From: Arenimonas sp. SCN 70-307
GTDB taxonomy: Bacteria > Pseudomonadota > Gammaproteobacteria > Xanthomonadales > Xanthomonadaceae
Direction of reading: 5' to 3'
Length of the DNA: 64,000 nt
NCBI RefSeq assembly: GCF_001724815.1
Contig: NZ_MEDO01000014.1
Span: forward strand, 372,001-436,000
Part shown: piece by piece, positions 20,491 to 29,074 of the stretch
Layout of the letters: each line of letters begins with the position of its first letter
Numbering within the stretch: the first letter of the stretch is position 1
Position numbers and translations under genes: made by a program
Notes under the pieces: generated by a model
Databases searched by the model: none
Told to the model about the DNA's origin: nothing
The model's input: the letters and a program-made list of their open reading frames with translations, nothing else

Positions 20491-22395
20491 ATGCGGGCAC
20501 CACCCGCCAACGTCGCCACGCCCGCCCGGATCCCGCTGCCCATGAACCCCTTGCGCCTCTTCCGCACGATCGCACCGATCCTGCTGGTCCTGCTCGCGGC
20601 CGCGGCCTATTGGCCCGGTCTGAATGGCGGGTTCCTGTTCGACGATTACCACAACATCCAGGTCAATCCGGCGATCCAGCTGAGCTCGCTGGACGCCGAG
20701 TCCCTGCAGCGCGCCGCGGGCGCCTACCAGGCCGGCGGCTATGGCCGCCCGCTGGCCACGGTCAGCTTCGCGCTCGACCACTATTTCCAGGGCAAGGACC
20801 CGGCGGGTTTCAAGCGCACGAACATCGCGCTGCACGCGCTCAACACCCTGCTCGTCTTCCTGCTGGCCAGCCGGCTGCTGGCCCTGCCCAGGGCGGCCCC
20901 TGCATGGTCGGTCTGGGCGGCCCTGGCGATCGCCGCAGGCTGGGCCATCCATCCGCTGCAGGTCTCGACCGTGCTGTACGTGGTGCAGCGCATGGAGATC
21001 CTGGTTGCCACGGCCACCCTGCTTGGCCTGCTGGCCTACCTGCGCGGCCGGCTGGCCCAGCGTGACGGTCGACGCGGCTGGCCCTGGCTGGGCGTGGCCG
21101 CGCTCTGCGGCGCGGTCGGCATGCTGGCCAAGGAGTCGGCGGTGCTGCTGCCCGTTTTCGCGCTCGCGCTCGAGGCCACCGTGCTGCGCTTCGAGGCTGG
21201 CCTCCCGGCGACGCGGCGCTTCCTACAGGTGGCCTACGCCGGCGGCGCGGCCATCGCCACGGTGCTGTTCTTCGGCTGGCTGCTGCCCCGGTTCGCCAGC
21301 CCCGAGACGTTCGCAATCCGCGACTTCACCGTCGGCGAGCGCCTGCTGACGCAGCTGCGCGTGCTGCCGATGTACCTCGGCCAGGTGCTGCTGCCGCTGC
21401 CCGACAGCATGACCTTCTATTACGACACCTTCCCCAAGTCGACTGGTTGGTTCTCCCCCGTCACCACCCTGCTCGGCGGTGTGTTCCTCGTCGCGCTGGC
21501 CGCGCTGGCCTGGCGCCTCCGCCGTGGGGCGCCGCTGGCGAGCCTCGGCATCCTGTGGTTCTTCGCCGGGCACCTGCTGACCAGCGGCCCCCTGAACCTC
21601 GAGCTCGTCTTCGAACACCGAAACTACCTGGCAATGTTCGGCATCGTGCTGGCGGTGGCTGACGGTGTCCGCCGGCTGCCCATGCAGGACGGCGAGGGCC
21701 TGAAGATCTTCGGGGTCGCCGCGGTGCTGGTTCTCGTCGGCGCGCTCACGCTGATCCGGGCCGCCACCTGGGGACATCCCCTGCTACTGGCTTCGGACCT
21801 CGTCGCGCGCAACCCGGACTCGCCCCGGGCAAGCAACGACCTGGCGATGATCTACGTCGGCATGTCGGACGGCGACCCGGATTCGCCATTCCTTTACATG
21901 GGAATGCAGGAATTCGAGCGCGGCTCCCGACTGCCGGGCGCCTCGCCGCTGCCCGAGCAGGGCCTGCTACTGATGGCCGCCGTCTCCGGCTACCCGACCG
22001 ACCCGGCCTGGTGGGACCGTCTGGAGCACAAGATCCGCACCCAGCCGCTGGGGCCGCAGCAGGTGATGGCGGTGCAGGGACTACTCACCCAGCACCTGCG
22101 CGGCTTCCGGGTCGACCCTGAGCGCCTGGCGCGCGCCTACCAGGCCATGCTCGACCGGGGCGGCTTCCCGGGCCATGCCTACGCCACGTTCGCCGACTTC
22201 GTGCTGGTGGAGCTGGGCGACGAGGCGCGGGCCAATGAGCTGTTCGCGGAGGCCGTGGCGGCCGATCCAACGGACGCCCGGTTTGCGATGCACCTCCTGG
22301 AGACACTTCAGAGCGAGGGGCGAGGCGCACAAGCCAGAGCGGTGCTTGAGCGTATGCAGGCTATAGGAATGCAACTAAGTCCGAATAAGTCCTGA
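20491..22395 (+). CDS. TMTC-like GT-C membrane protein with C-terminal TPRs, candidate pilin glycosyltransferase
   Basis: A 634-residue polytopic protein with about ten hydrophobic segments between 25 and 430. After the first helix comes an extracytoplasmic loop with FLFDDYHNIQVNPAI, which resembles the acidic active-site loop of GT-C enzymes, and then YGRPLATVSFALDHYF, a signature shared with the TMTC O-mannosyltransferase-like family. Residues from about 460 form degenerate TPR helices, ending with FAEAVAADPTDARFA. The start ATG at 20491 has GGAAGG ahead of it; ATG at 20542 directly before the first helix is possible. It lies 42 bases after the second pilin and probably shares its transcript, hence the proposed role in modifying pilins. 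The donor and acceptor are unknown. Its 3' end overlaps the convergent glycosyltransferase by 21 bases. Confidence 0.75.
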   Translation: MRAPPANVATPARIPLPMNPLRLFRTIAPILLVLLAAAAYWPGLNGGFLFDDYHNIQVNPAIQLSSLDAESLQRAAGAYQAGGYGRPLATVSFALDHYFQGKDPAGFKRTNIALHALNTLLVFLLASRLLALPRAAPAWSVWAALAIAAGWAIHPLQVSTVLYVVQRMEILVATATLLGLLAYLRGRLAQRDGRRGWPWLGVAALCGAVGMLAKESAVLLPVFALALEATVLRFEAGLPATRRFLQVAYAGGAAIATVLFFGWLLPRFASPETFAIRDFTVGERLLTQLRVLPMYLGQVLLPLPDSMTFYYDTFPKSTGWFSPVTTLLGGVFLVALAALAWRLRRGAPLASLGILWFFAGHLLTSGPLNLELVFEHRNYLAMFGIVLAVADGVRRLPMQDGEGLKIFGVAAVLVLVGALTLIRAATWGHPLLLASDLVARNPDSPRASNDLAMIYVGMSDGDPDSPFLYMGMQEFERGSRLPGASPLPEQGLLLMAAVSGYPTDPAWWDRLEHKIRTQPLGPQQVMAVQGLLTQHLRGFRVDPERLARAYQAMLDRGGFPGHAYATFADFVLVELGDEARANELFAEAVAADPTDARFAMHLLETLQSEGRGAQARAVLERMQAIGMQLSPNKS

Positions 22396-23499
22396 CAACG
22401 TTGACTGCTGGCGGCCGACTGCGCCCTGGAGCGCGGCTGCCAACGAGACGGCAACCTCCGCCCAGGACTGCACTACGGTTGGGTCGATCCGTCGTGGCGA
22501 CCCAAGCTGGCCGGCAATTCGATGCACCAGAGCCGGGACATCACCCGACGGATACAAGCACTCGGGCCACGCCCTGAGCACTCGGGCCACCTCCCCTACC
22601 TCCGCCGCCACCACCGGCACACCGGCCGATATCGACTCAACGAGCTTCATGGGATGGCAGGCGCGGGCGAATCGACTGTCCCGGTTGCAGACTACCGAAA
22701 CATCCAAAGCCGCCAGCACGGAACGCGCTTCTTGATGGGGCACTTGCCCGAGTCGGTGAATTCGCGGATGGCGCACGCGCCGTGTCGCCCCCGACTCCCG
22801 GCCCGCCAGCACGAGATGGAGGTCTGAATAGCTATCGCACAATCGAAAAAACGCTTCGAAAAGATCGCCGATGCCCCGAGTCGGATCCAGTGCGCCGACG
22901 GCACCGACCAGGCGCACGCCAGAAGCCAAACCGAGGCGGCGCAGCAGCTCATCGCGACCGAAGATCGTCGGAGCCTCATCGACGCCGTTCGGAACATGAA
23001 TCAGGCGGATACCCTGGCGTTGTCTTTCCTTGACGATCTCCATCAAGGAGCGACTGACGACGGTCAGAGCGGCCGCCCGGTCAAACGCCGCCCTCATCTC
23101 CCCGCGAAGGAAAGGGAAGCGAGTAAGGCCGAACGACTCGTAATCATCGTAAAGATCGACGACATGGGGAACCCCAAGGCGCGAAGCGACGCGGTCACCG
23201 ATGACACAATGAAGTGCATCCGAGCTTGACCAAACGATATCCGGGCGCCGTATTACGTCAAGGACGTCAGCACGATAAGCCATCAAGCCCACGGGCGAGA
23301 ATGCATAGTCCCTCCAATCAAACCCTGCCAGGCTGCTCCAGCCCTCCCCGGCCACCCTTGACCGATAGGAGAGTGACCGCACGTCGACTTGCCATCCCAG
23401 TCGGGCCAATTCCCGCGGCAGATTGTATAGACGGCCGTAGCGATCTCCCAAGGAGTCCCTGCCTGTCGAGTACCGCTTACACAAAACAAGAACCTTCAT
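22375..23499 (-). CDS. glycosyltransferase family 4 protein (last gene of glycan cluster)
   Basis: A 374-residue GT-B fold enzyme. The N-terminal domain starts MKVLVLCKRYS. The C-terminal nucleotide-sugar domain contains the VGAVGALDPTRGIGDL strand-helix, the LVLAGRESG loop and HPMKLVESISAGVPVVA, where the Glu corresponds to the retaining-GT EX7E position. Expected to transfer a sugar from an NDP donor onto a lipid-linked glycan at the inner membrane face. The ATG at 23499 follows the previous stop by one base (TGACATG), so it is the last of nine coupled genes. Its stop lies inside the convergent TMTC-like gene. Donor and linkage cannot be read from sequence. Confidence 0.88.
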   Translation of the reverse strand: MKVLVLCKRYSTGRDSLGDRYGRLYNLPRELARLGWQVDVRSLSYRSRVAGEGWSSLAGFDWRDYAFSPVGLMAYRADVLDVIRRPDIVWSSSDALHCVIGDRVASRLGVPHVVDLYDDYESFGLTRFPFLRGEMRAAFDRAAALTVVSRSLMEIVKERQRQGIRLIHVPNGVDEAPTIFGRDELLRRLGLASGVRLVGAVGALDPTRGIGDLFEAFFRLCDSYSDLHLVLAGRESGATRRVRHPRIHRLGQVPHQEARSVLAALDVSVVCNRDSRFARACHPMKLVESISAGVPVVAAEVGEVARVLRAWPECLYPSGDVPALVHRIAGQLGSPRRIDPTVVQSWAEVAVSLAAALQGAVGRQQSTLSGLIRT

Positions 23500-23500
23500 G

Positions 23501-24643
23501 TCAGCACCCGGCAGCCAGGCGCCGCATGATCGCAAGGTTTCCGCCAGCCGTCGTAGCTATTGACAGGTGGCGCTCCACTATTCGCCGCGCGTTTACTCCT
23601 TTCTCCAGCCAGTCCGAAGGTGGAGCCAGAAGCGCTCTCTCGAGGGCAAGTCTCAACGATTCAACCGAGTCCGGCTCGCAGACCCAGCCCGCTGCACTCC
23701 CGACGAAGTCATCAATCCCGCCACATCGCGTGCATATCACGGGCAGTCCAGCCTCCATGGCCTCGATTGCAGAGTTTGACATGCCCTCGTACCGGGACGG
23801 CAGCACGAACGCGTCGCTGTCGGCAAGGAGCCCTCTGACAGCTTCGCGAGGCACGCTGTCATGGATCGTCACCAAGTCCCTGAGCCCGAGCGACTTAAGC
23901 TGCGAAACCAACTCCTGCTTCAATGGACCGTCTCCATATAGCCGGAGCCGCCATTCAGGCAGGCGACTCGGAAGCGCCGCCAGAGCGATGAACAACAGAT
24001 CCAGTCCCTTCTGCTTTTCTAGTCGCCCGGTCCAAACGAGCCTCCGCAATCCTGGTGCGCCGCGCTCCACCGGCGCGGAAAGGGCGATTCCATTTGGAAC
24101 CCTGGAAATCTCCGGCGAACGGATCCCGATCGAATCCAACTCCTCCTCCACCAATCCGTTGATAAGGTTTATCGCCTCGATATGCCGATCGATTCGCCGC
24201 GCAATCCATCGCCACCCGGGAATCGACCTGATGTAGGAGACATCACCCGAACCACGGGCATTGATGGGACATGCCAGAACCGGCCAGCGACAAAGACGCA
24301 GGGACTTGAGTACCGCGATCGAAACAACGGCATCACCTAGGCCACGGCAATAAACCACATCCACCTTATCTCTGAGTGACAGAACCAATCCAAGTATCGA
24401 GAGGAAATACGAGGCGGCACGACCAGCGCGCCCGAGACCTCGCCACACCTTGATCCTTCTGGTAGGGACACGGTTCCTTCCCACCGCCACCGAACCTTCT
24501 GGCAAAGCGTGACCGGCGACCATCACGCAGGCTCCGGCATCGACCCAGGCATCCACCATACGTGCCGTCTGGTTCTCCGCCCCACCAAGCACGAAGGGTG
24601 GCAGATTCGCAATCGCTAGAATCCTCAGGGCTCTGTCAGTCAT
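23501..24643 (-). CDS. glycosyltransferase family 4 protein
   Basis: A 380-residue GT-B enzyme opening with ILAIANLPPFVLGGAENQ, the glycine-rich acceptor-side loop of GT4. The second Rossmann domain has RLVWTGRLEKQKGLDLL and the retaining EX7E motif in PSRYEGMSNSAIEAMEAGLP. It overlaps the amidotransferase gene by eight bases and precedes the other GT4 gene by one. The base composition is distinctly lower here than in the flanks (30 of 60 bases G or C at 24361-24420, against 42 of 60 at 15421-15480), which suggests acquisition. Confidence 0.9.
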   Translation of the reverse strand: MTDRALRILAIANLPPFVLGGAENQTARMVDAWVDAGACVMVAGHALPEGSVAVGRNRVPTRRIKVWRGLGRAGRAASYFLSILGLVLSLRDKVDVVYCRGLGDAVVSIAVLKSLRLCRWPVLACPINARGSGDVSYIRSIPGWRWIARRIDRHIEAINLINGLVEEELDSIGIRSPEISRVPNGIALSAPVERGAPGLRRLVWTGRLEKQKGLDLLFIALAALPSRLPEWRLRLYGDGPLKQELVSQLKSLGLRDLVTIHDSVPREAVRGLLADSDAFVLPSRYEGMSNSAIEAMEAGLPVICTRCGGIDDFVGSAAGWVCEPDSVESLRLALERALLAPPSDWLEKGVNARRIVERHLSIATTAGGNLAIMRRLAAGC

Positions 24644-26546
24644 TGTGTTGGCGCCAGGCGATGACCATCAGTGCCGCCCACAGGGCATGTCCTGCATCCA
24701 ATCTTCCGGAAAGGTGGTCGTCGTACAACCGGCGGAGCCCGGCTTTATCTAGTCCCGGGATGTCGCCGGCACCAGAAATCAACTCCTCTGCCCAGGACCT
24801 CAGACCGCCCCGGAGCCAAGCGCTCACCGGCACGTCGAACCCGTGCTTGCGACGCTCCGAGACTTCGGGCGGAAGGTGTCTTGATAGCATTCGCCGCAAC
24901 ACAGGCTTTCCAGCGCCGTCGCGCCTAACCAATTCATCGGCGAGGCCCCATGAGAACGAAAGTATCGCAGAGTCGAGCAACGGGACGCGCAACTCCAGGC
25001 CACTGGCCATGCTCGATCGATCGAGCTTAGTGTGTATACCGTCCGCGAGAACGGTCGATTGATCCAAATAGCGCATGCTCTCACCTGGCGTCAGCGACTT
25101 GCGCGGCCACTCCCGGACGTGGGATGCAAGCGTCGACCGGCACGGGGATGAGAGGACCCTGCCCGAACCAGGGAATGCGAGCCAAGCTTCGTAGAAGGCC
25201 CCGAATTCCTTCTCCCGCAAGCGATCCACCAACCTGTTCGCTCGCTGAGGCAGTCGCCCCAGGCCAGGGGAAACCATCCTTCCAACGGCACGGAGCAGCC
25301 CCTCCAGGCAGCGAACTACCGGCGTTGGCAGCGCCGAGGCAATTCGCCACGCATCCTCGCAATCGAGATATCGCTGGTACCCACCGAAGAGCTCGTCGCC
25401 GCCATCCCCGGTGAGGGCAACCGTAACGTGTTCGCGAATGGCCCTTCCTACGAGGACGGCAGGCAACTGGGCCATGTCCGCGAAGGGCTCGTCATAGATT
25501 TCTGCCATCGATGGGACGAGATCCATTGCGGCATGGCTAGGCAAGCGAAGGATGTGGTGCTCGGTGCCGAGTAGTCTGGCCACCCTCTGCGAAACCTCCG
25601 ATTCATCGAGGCCCGCCTCGTCGAAGCCGACACAAAACGTCTGAACGCGTCCTGAGGCCTGTCTTTGCATCGACTCAACGACAAGCGAGGAGTCAATGCC
25701 ACCCGAAAGAAGTGCGCCAACCGGGACATCGGCGTTCATCCGCGATCGAACTGACGCGTCCAGCAGACGCTGGGCCTCACCGGCGGCCTCATCCAACCCT
25801 CCTTCCCACGGCGAGCGGGCCGCCTCATCGACGATGCTGGCGAGTGACCAATAGTTCTTTAGCCGGCACTGGAAAGTGACAAGGTCCCAAGCAGACCCAG
25901 CATCACCAAGCTTCAAGCGAAGGAGCGTGCCCGGAGGGATCTTGTAGACCGCGGGATGGATCGAAAGGGGAGAAGGAATGAACCCCCATCTGAGCAATGA
26001 ATGCACTGCTTTCTCGACCATGCCACCACGCCACGAGGGATGGCATCGCAAGGCCTTGAGCTCGGAGCCGAAAACGATATCTCCACCCAGCCAGCCAACG
26101 TAAAGAGGTCGTTCGCCCGTCTTGTCCCGGGCGAGGAACAACTCGCCATTGATTCGATCCCAGGCAGCCAACGCGAACATGCCTTCGCAGCGCACCAATG
26201 CGGATTCGACCCCCCAATCCGCGATCGCACGAAGCAAGACCTCCGTGTCCGACGTTCCCCGCCAGGCTTGGGAATGACCGCCCAACGCCTTGCGAAGCGA
26301 TTGGTGGTTGTAGATCTCGCCATTGAAACTGATGGCCCACCGCCCCTCCCGGTCGAGCATCGGTTGGGAGCCCGCTTCGGACAGGTCCAGGATGGCCAAC
26401 CGCCGATGGACGAACGCCACGCCTGCGCCAGCATCCTGCCAAATGCCCTGTCCGTCCGGCCCTCGGTGCGCAAGTGCCCTTGCCATGGCCACCAATGTGT
26501 CCGGGGAGGTCGATCCCGGGCCCAGTACGCCTGCTATGCCGCACAT
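24636..26546 (-). CDS. asparagine synthase (glutamine-hydrolysing) family amidotransferase
   Basis: A 636-residue AsnB-type enzyme. Cys2 after the initiator is the class II glutaminase nucleophile, with the LAHRGPDG and SFNGEIYNH substrate loops. The synthetase domain has the PP-loop SGGIDSS at 281-287 and the TGDGGDELFGGY motif. Inside polysaccharide clusters such proteins usually amidate a sugar carboxylate (for example a hexuronic acid to the uronamide) rather than make free asparagine; that is inference from position. It is 31 bases after the methyltransferase gene and overlaps the following GT4 by eight bases. The start is fixed by Cys2. A real asparagine synthetase cannot be excluded. 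Confidence 0.9.
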   Translation of the reverse strand: MCGIAGVLGPGSTSPDTLVAMARALAHRGPDGQGIWQDAGAGVAFVHRRLAILDLSEAGSQPMLDREGRWAISFNGEIYNHQSLRKALGGHSQAWRGTSDTEVLLRAIADWGVESALVRCEGMFALAAWDRINGELFLARDKTGERPLYVGWLGGDIVFGSELKALRCHPSWRGGMVEKAVHSLLRWGFIPSPLSIHPAVYKIPPGTLLRLKLGDAGSAWDLVTFQCRLKNYWSLASIVDEAARSPWEGGLDEAAGEAQRLLDASVRSRMNADVPVGALLSGGIDSSLVVESMQRQASGRVQTFCVGFDEAGLDESEVSQRVARLLGTEHHILRLPSHAAMDLVPSMAEIYDEPFADMAQLPAVLVGRAIREHVTVALTGDGGDELFGGYQRYLDCEDAWRIASALPTPVVRCLEGLLRAVGRMVSPGLGRLPQRANRLVDRLREKEFGAFYEAWLAFPGSGRVLSSPCRSTLASHVREWPRKSLTPGESMRYLDQSTVLADGIHTKLDRSSMASGLELRVPLLDSAILSFSWGLADELVRRDGAGKPVLRRMLSRHLPPEVSERRKHGFDVPVSAWLRGGLRSWAEELISGAGDIPGLDKAGLRRLYDDHLSGRLDAGHALWAALMVIAWRQHND

Positions 26547-26577
26547 CCTCGTTTCCCCGGCCTTTGGAGAGGGTCAT

Positions 26578-27597
26578 TCATGCCTGGACGTGGACCGGCT
26601 TTCGACAGGCAACCTCGACACCGTTCCCAGCGTGCCTGGTTCGTACGTCCTCGGCGCCTAGGGTATGGAGAAGCCGCCTGAGTTCACCGGAGGTACGTCG
26701 ATGCTTGTACACGTCGGTCATGGCATCGTGTGTGTCGAGCAGCATCCATTCGTAATACATATCGCGATCGCGTAGCCCAAAATGCGGCCAGTAATTGACG
26801 ATGGGTGTAAGCCTGCTGAGAAGGAATTGGGCCAGCCGGCTCCTGCGGAACTTCCAGATGACCGGGAACCAGAAATCGAACACGCGCTTCACGGCGTCGA
26901 ACTGTTTCTCCTCGGGAAGCGCGAGGAAGTACCACCGGTAGACCATCCCCGCCACGCCCAAGGGAGGGGGAAGGTAGTTCCTGACTTTCCTCCGGTAATG
27001 GTCGAAAACCAGCCTGCCGCCAGGCCTCACACGCGACCAGAGGCTGCGTACTGTTTCGTCAGGATCCGGCGTGTGCTGGACGACCCCAAGGCAGACCACG
27101 AGGTCATAGGCTTCCGCCGGGAAGGGCATCCGCCGGACATCTGCTTGGACAAGCACGAGGCGCTCGTTGCCACCGTTGTTCTTCCAGTTGGCCTCGACCG
27201 CGTTGGAGTAGTCGAAGGAGTCGACCCAGGCCCCGGCCTTGAGGAGGAGCTCCGTGAACCGGCCCGCACCCGACCCCGCCTCGAGAACGCGCAGACCCTC
27301 CAAGCGGCCAATCGGGTGGCCCAAGCAACGCTCGAGTCGTTCTGCTGACAAGCTCAGCCCCGTATAGGAGTCCAACTGGGTTTTCGCGAACATCAGCCAT
27401 TGCTTGCCAAACGCGTTGGCGTAGTTCCCCGAACCCACGAACCGTGGGATGTGCCCCACGACCGGGTAGCCGCCCCCATCCGAAGAATGCAGAAATCCAT
27501 CTTCAGACTGGACCAATGGCACACCGGTCTTCGGATCGCGCAGCCGCGCCAAAGCGTGCTCAGAAAGTTTCGTGTTGGGGCTCAAGCTTTCACCCAC
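26578..27597 (-). CDS. SAM-dependent methyltransferase with N-terminal Trm112-like segment
   Basis: About 339 residues. The first 55 (RDPKTGVPLVQSEDGFL to VVGHIPRFV) look like the short Trm112/YcaR-type domain often placed before glycan methyltransferases, but without its zinc cysteines. The class I fold follows, with motif I VLEAGSGAGRF at 104-114 and a CLGVVQHTPDPD loop. The start is GTG at 27597, which lies within the end of the preceding gene (16-base overlap); its ribosome site is weak, so the exact start is uncertain. Probably methylates a sugar or lipid-linked glycan intermediate. Confidence 0.82.
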   Translation of the reverse strand: MGESLSPNTKLSEHALARLRDPKTGVPLVQSEDGFLHSSDGGGYPVVGHIPRFVGSGNYANAFGKQWLMFAKTQLDSYTGLSLSAERLERCLGHPIGRLEGLRVLEAGSGAGRFTELLLKAGAWVDSFDYSNAVEANWKNNGGNERLVLVQADVRRMPFPAEAYDLVVCLGVVQHTPDPDETVRSLWSRVRPGGRLVFDHYRRKVRNYLPPPLGVAGMVYRWYFLALPEEKQFDAVKRVFDFWFPVIWKFRRSRLAQFLLSRLTPIVNYWPHFGLRDRDMYYEWMLLDTHDAMTDVYKHRRTSGELRRLLHTLGAEDVRTRHAGNGVEVACRKPVHVQA

Positions 27598-28307
27598 TGT
27601 CGGCCCGTGTAATCAATCCGGTAGAGCAGCGGCATCGCGCCCGAGCGACCCAGGTATTCATCCGTCGCCTTGCGCGCCCCCTGCCAATGCCCATAGTCAT
27701 CGACTGTCACCACGCCTCCCTTAGGCACCCTTGGGTACAGGTGCTCGAGCTCGTGCAGGGTGGATTCGTACCAGTCGGTGTCCAGCCTTAGGAAAGCGAC
27801 CTGTTCTGGCGCCGCCTCGGGAATAGTGTCGCGAACGTCGCCGCGCCAGAAATGCACACGCTCCATCGGATAGCCCAGCGATCCGATGTTCTCACGAACT
27901 TCCTCCTGACTTGCCTCGCACCATCTTTCACCCTTGGCACGCACCGCGAGCTTCTGGTGGACGCTGCTGGCTGGCTTTCCCGTGAAATCGACATCGACAT
28001 CGTCCGGCGGCGTCATACCTTCGAATGTGTCGAACAAGTGGATATCCCTCGCTCCGCCGAGGCGCTGAAGGGTCAGAATTGCGGCCATCGATTGGCCGCC
28101 TCGCCAAACGCCACATTCCACGAAATCGCCCGGAACGCCCGCACGATGGATGTACGCCACTGCCGCAATCGTCGCCAGCGCCTGCTCAAAGCTCGCCATC
28201 GTGTACGGCGCGACTTTGGCGGCGATCTCGCGCTGCCAGCCATCGACATCCGGCCATGGGTCACCCTGGCGAAATGCACGCACCGCTCGTTTGAATCGTC
28301 CGATCAT
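27582..28307 (-). CDS. TylF/macrocin O-methyltransferase family protein
   Basis: A 241-residue class I methyltransferase of the MycF/TylF family, whose characterised members methylate sugar hydroxyls on macrolides using SAM and a divalent metal. Signatures are DFVECGVWRGGQSM (about 61-74), LFDTFEGM and LRLDTDWYEST, the last supplying the metal-binding acidic residues, then VTVDDYGHWQGARKA. The ATG at 28307 has GGGGGAGAAGAA directly before it and overlaps the preceding TGA as ATGA. Together with two other methyltransferases it suggests an O-methylated glycan. Confidence 0.88.
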   Translation of the reverse strand: MIGRFKRAVRAFRQGDPWPDVDGWQREIAAKVAPYTMASFEQALATIAAVAYIHRAGVPGDFVECGVWRGGQSMAAILTLQRLGGARDIHLFDTFEGMTPPDDVDVDFTGKPASSVHQKLAVRAKGERWCEASQEEVRENIGSLGYPMERVHFWRGDVRDTIPEAAPEQVAFLRLDTDWYESTLHELEHLYPRVPKGGVVTVDDYGHWQGARKATDEYLGRSGAMPLLYRIDYTGRQWVKA

Positions 28308-29074
28308 TTCTTCTCCCCCAACTGCTGACCCACCGCCAACTTGAATATTCGGCACGATGATCCGAACCAACGCGAGAACCCGACCCTGCTTTCAATGCCC
28401 CACGAGCTTCCCAGCACCATACAGCCCGAATAGAGGATGCCAGCAGGGCGCTCCGCCTGAACTTCGAATCCATTGGCCTCAAAGCACCGCCGCCACCACC
28501 ACCTCGAGAAATAGATAGTTTCCGTGAACACGTTACCCCGCTCGCCATGCCGCGAAGGGAGCAGATCGTCGACCATCCTCCGACTCAGGCCACCGCCGCC
28601 CTCCATCCCAGGACCAACATCCGGCCGCCTGAGACGCCTAAGAATCCGGCTGATAACCCACACGGGGTGAGCGACAGTTGTCCAAAGACGCCATGCAGGG
28701 GTCGGAAGCACGTGCACCGCCACCCCCGACGGCGCGAGGACTCGACGAATCTCCGACATCAGCCCGACAAGATCCGATACGTGCTCCAGTACGTTAGAAC
28801 TGAACACGATGTCAAAGGAGGAGTCATCGAATGGAAGGCGTTTCCCGTCGTAGTCCACGACTTCGAATACCCGCGACCCCGAGTACGCGCTGGTTGCCAG
28901 TTCTACGGCGCTCACCCGATAGCCCATGGAAGAGAGGCATGCGGCCTGAAAGCCGGTCCCAGCCCCGAGCTCAAGCAGCCTAGGTGCATTGCCGTTGTCC
29001 CTGACAGGAGGGAGCAGGGTCAGTGCAACCCTCAACTCGTGGCTGCGCATGTTGTGCAAATGGTTATGCGGCAC
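28304..29074 (-). CDS. class I SAM-dependent methyltransferase
   Basis: About 256 residues with motif I LLELGAGTG at 33-41, acidic VDYDGKRLPFDDSSFDIV and the SSNVLEHV post-I motif, as in Methyltransf_11 enzymes. I prefer the GTG at 29074, which has GGGAG seven bases upstream and overlaps the end of the flippase gene by 11 bases; an ATG at 29050 lacks a ribosome site, and a GTG at 29164 would run 100 bases into the flippase. Substrate unknown; a sugar or lipid carrier intermediate is likely from context. Confidence 0.82.
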   Translation of the reverse strand: MPHNHLHNMRSHELRVALTLLPPVRDNGNAPRLLELGAGTGFQAACLSSMGYRVSAVELATSAYSGSRVFEVVDYDGKRLPFDDSSFDIVFSSNVLEHVSDLVGLMSEIRRVLAPSGVAVHVLPTPAWRLWTTVAHPVWVISRILRRLRRPDVGPGMEGGGGLSRRMVDDLLPSRHGERGNVFTETIYFSRWWWRRCFEANGFEVQAERPAGILYSGCMVLGSSWGIESRVGFSRWFGSSCRIFKLAVGQQLGEKK

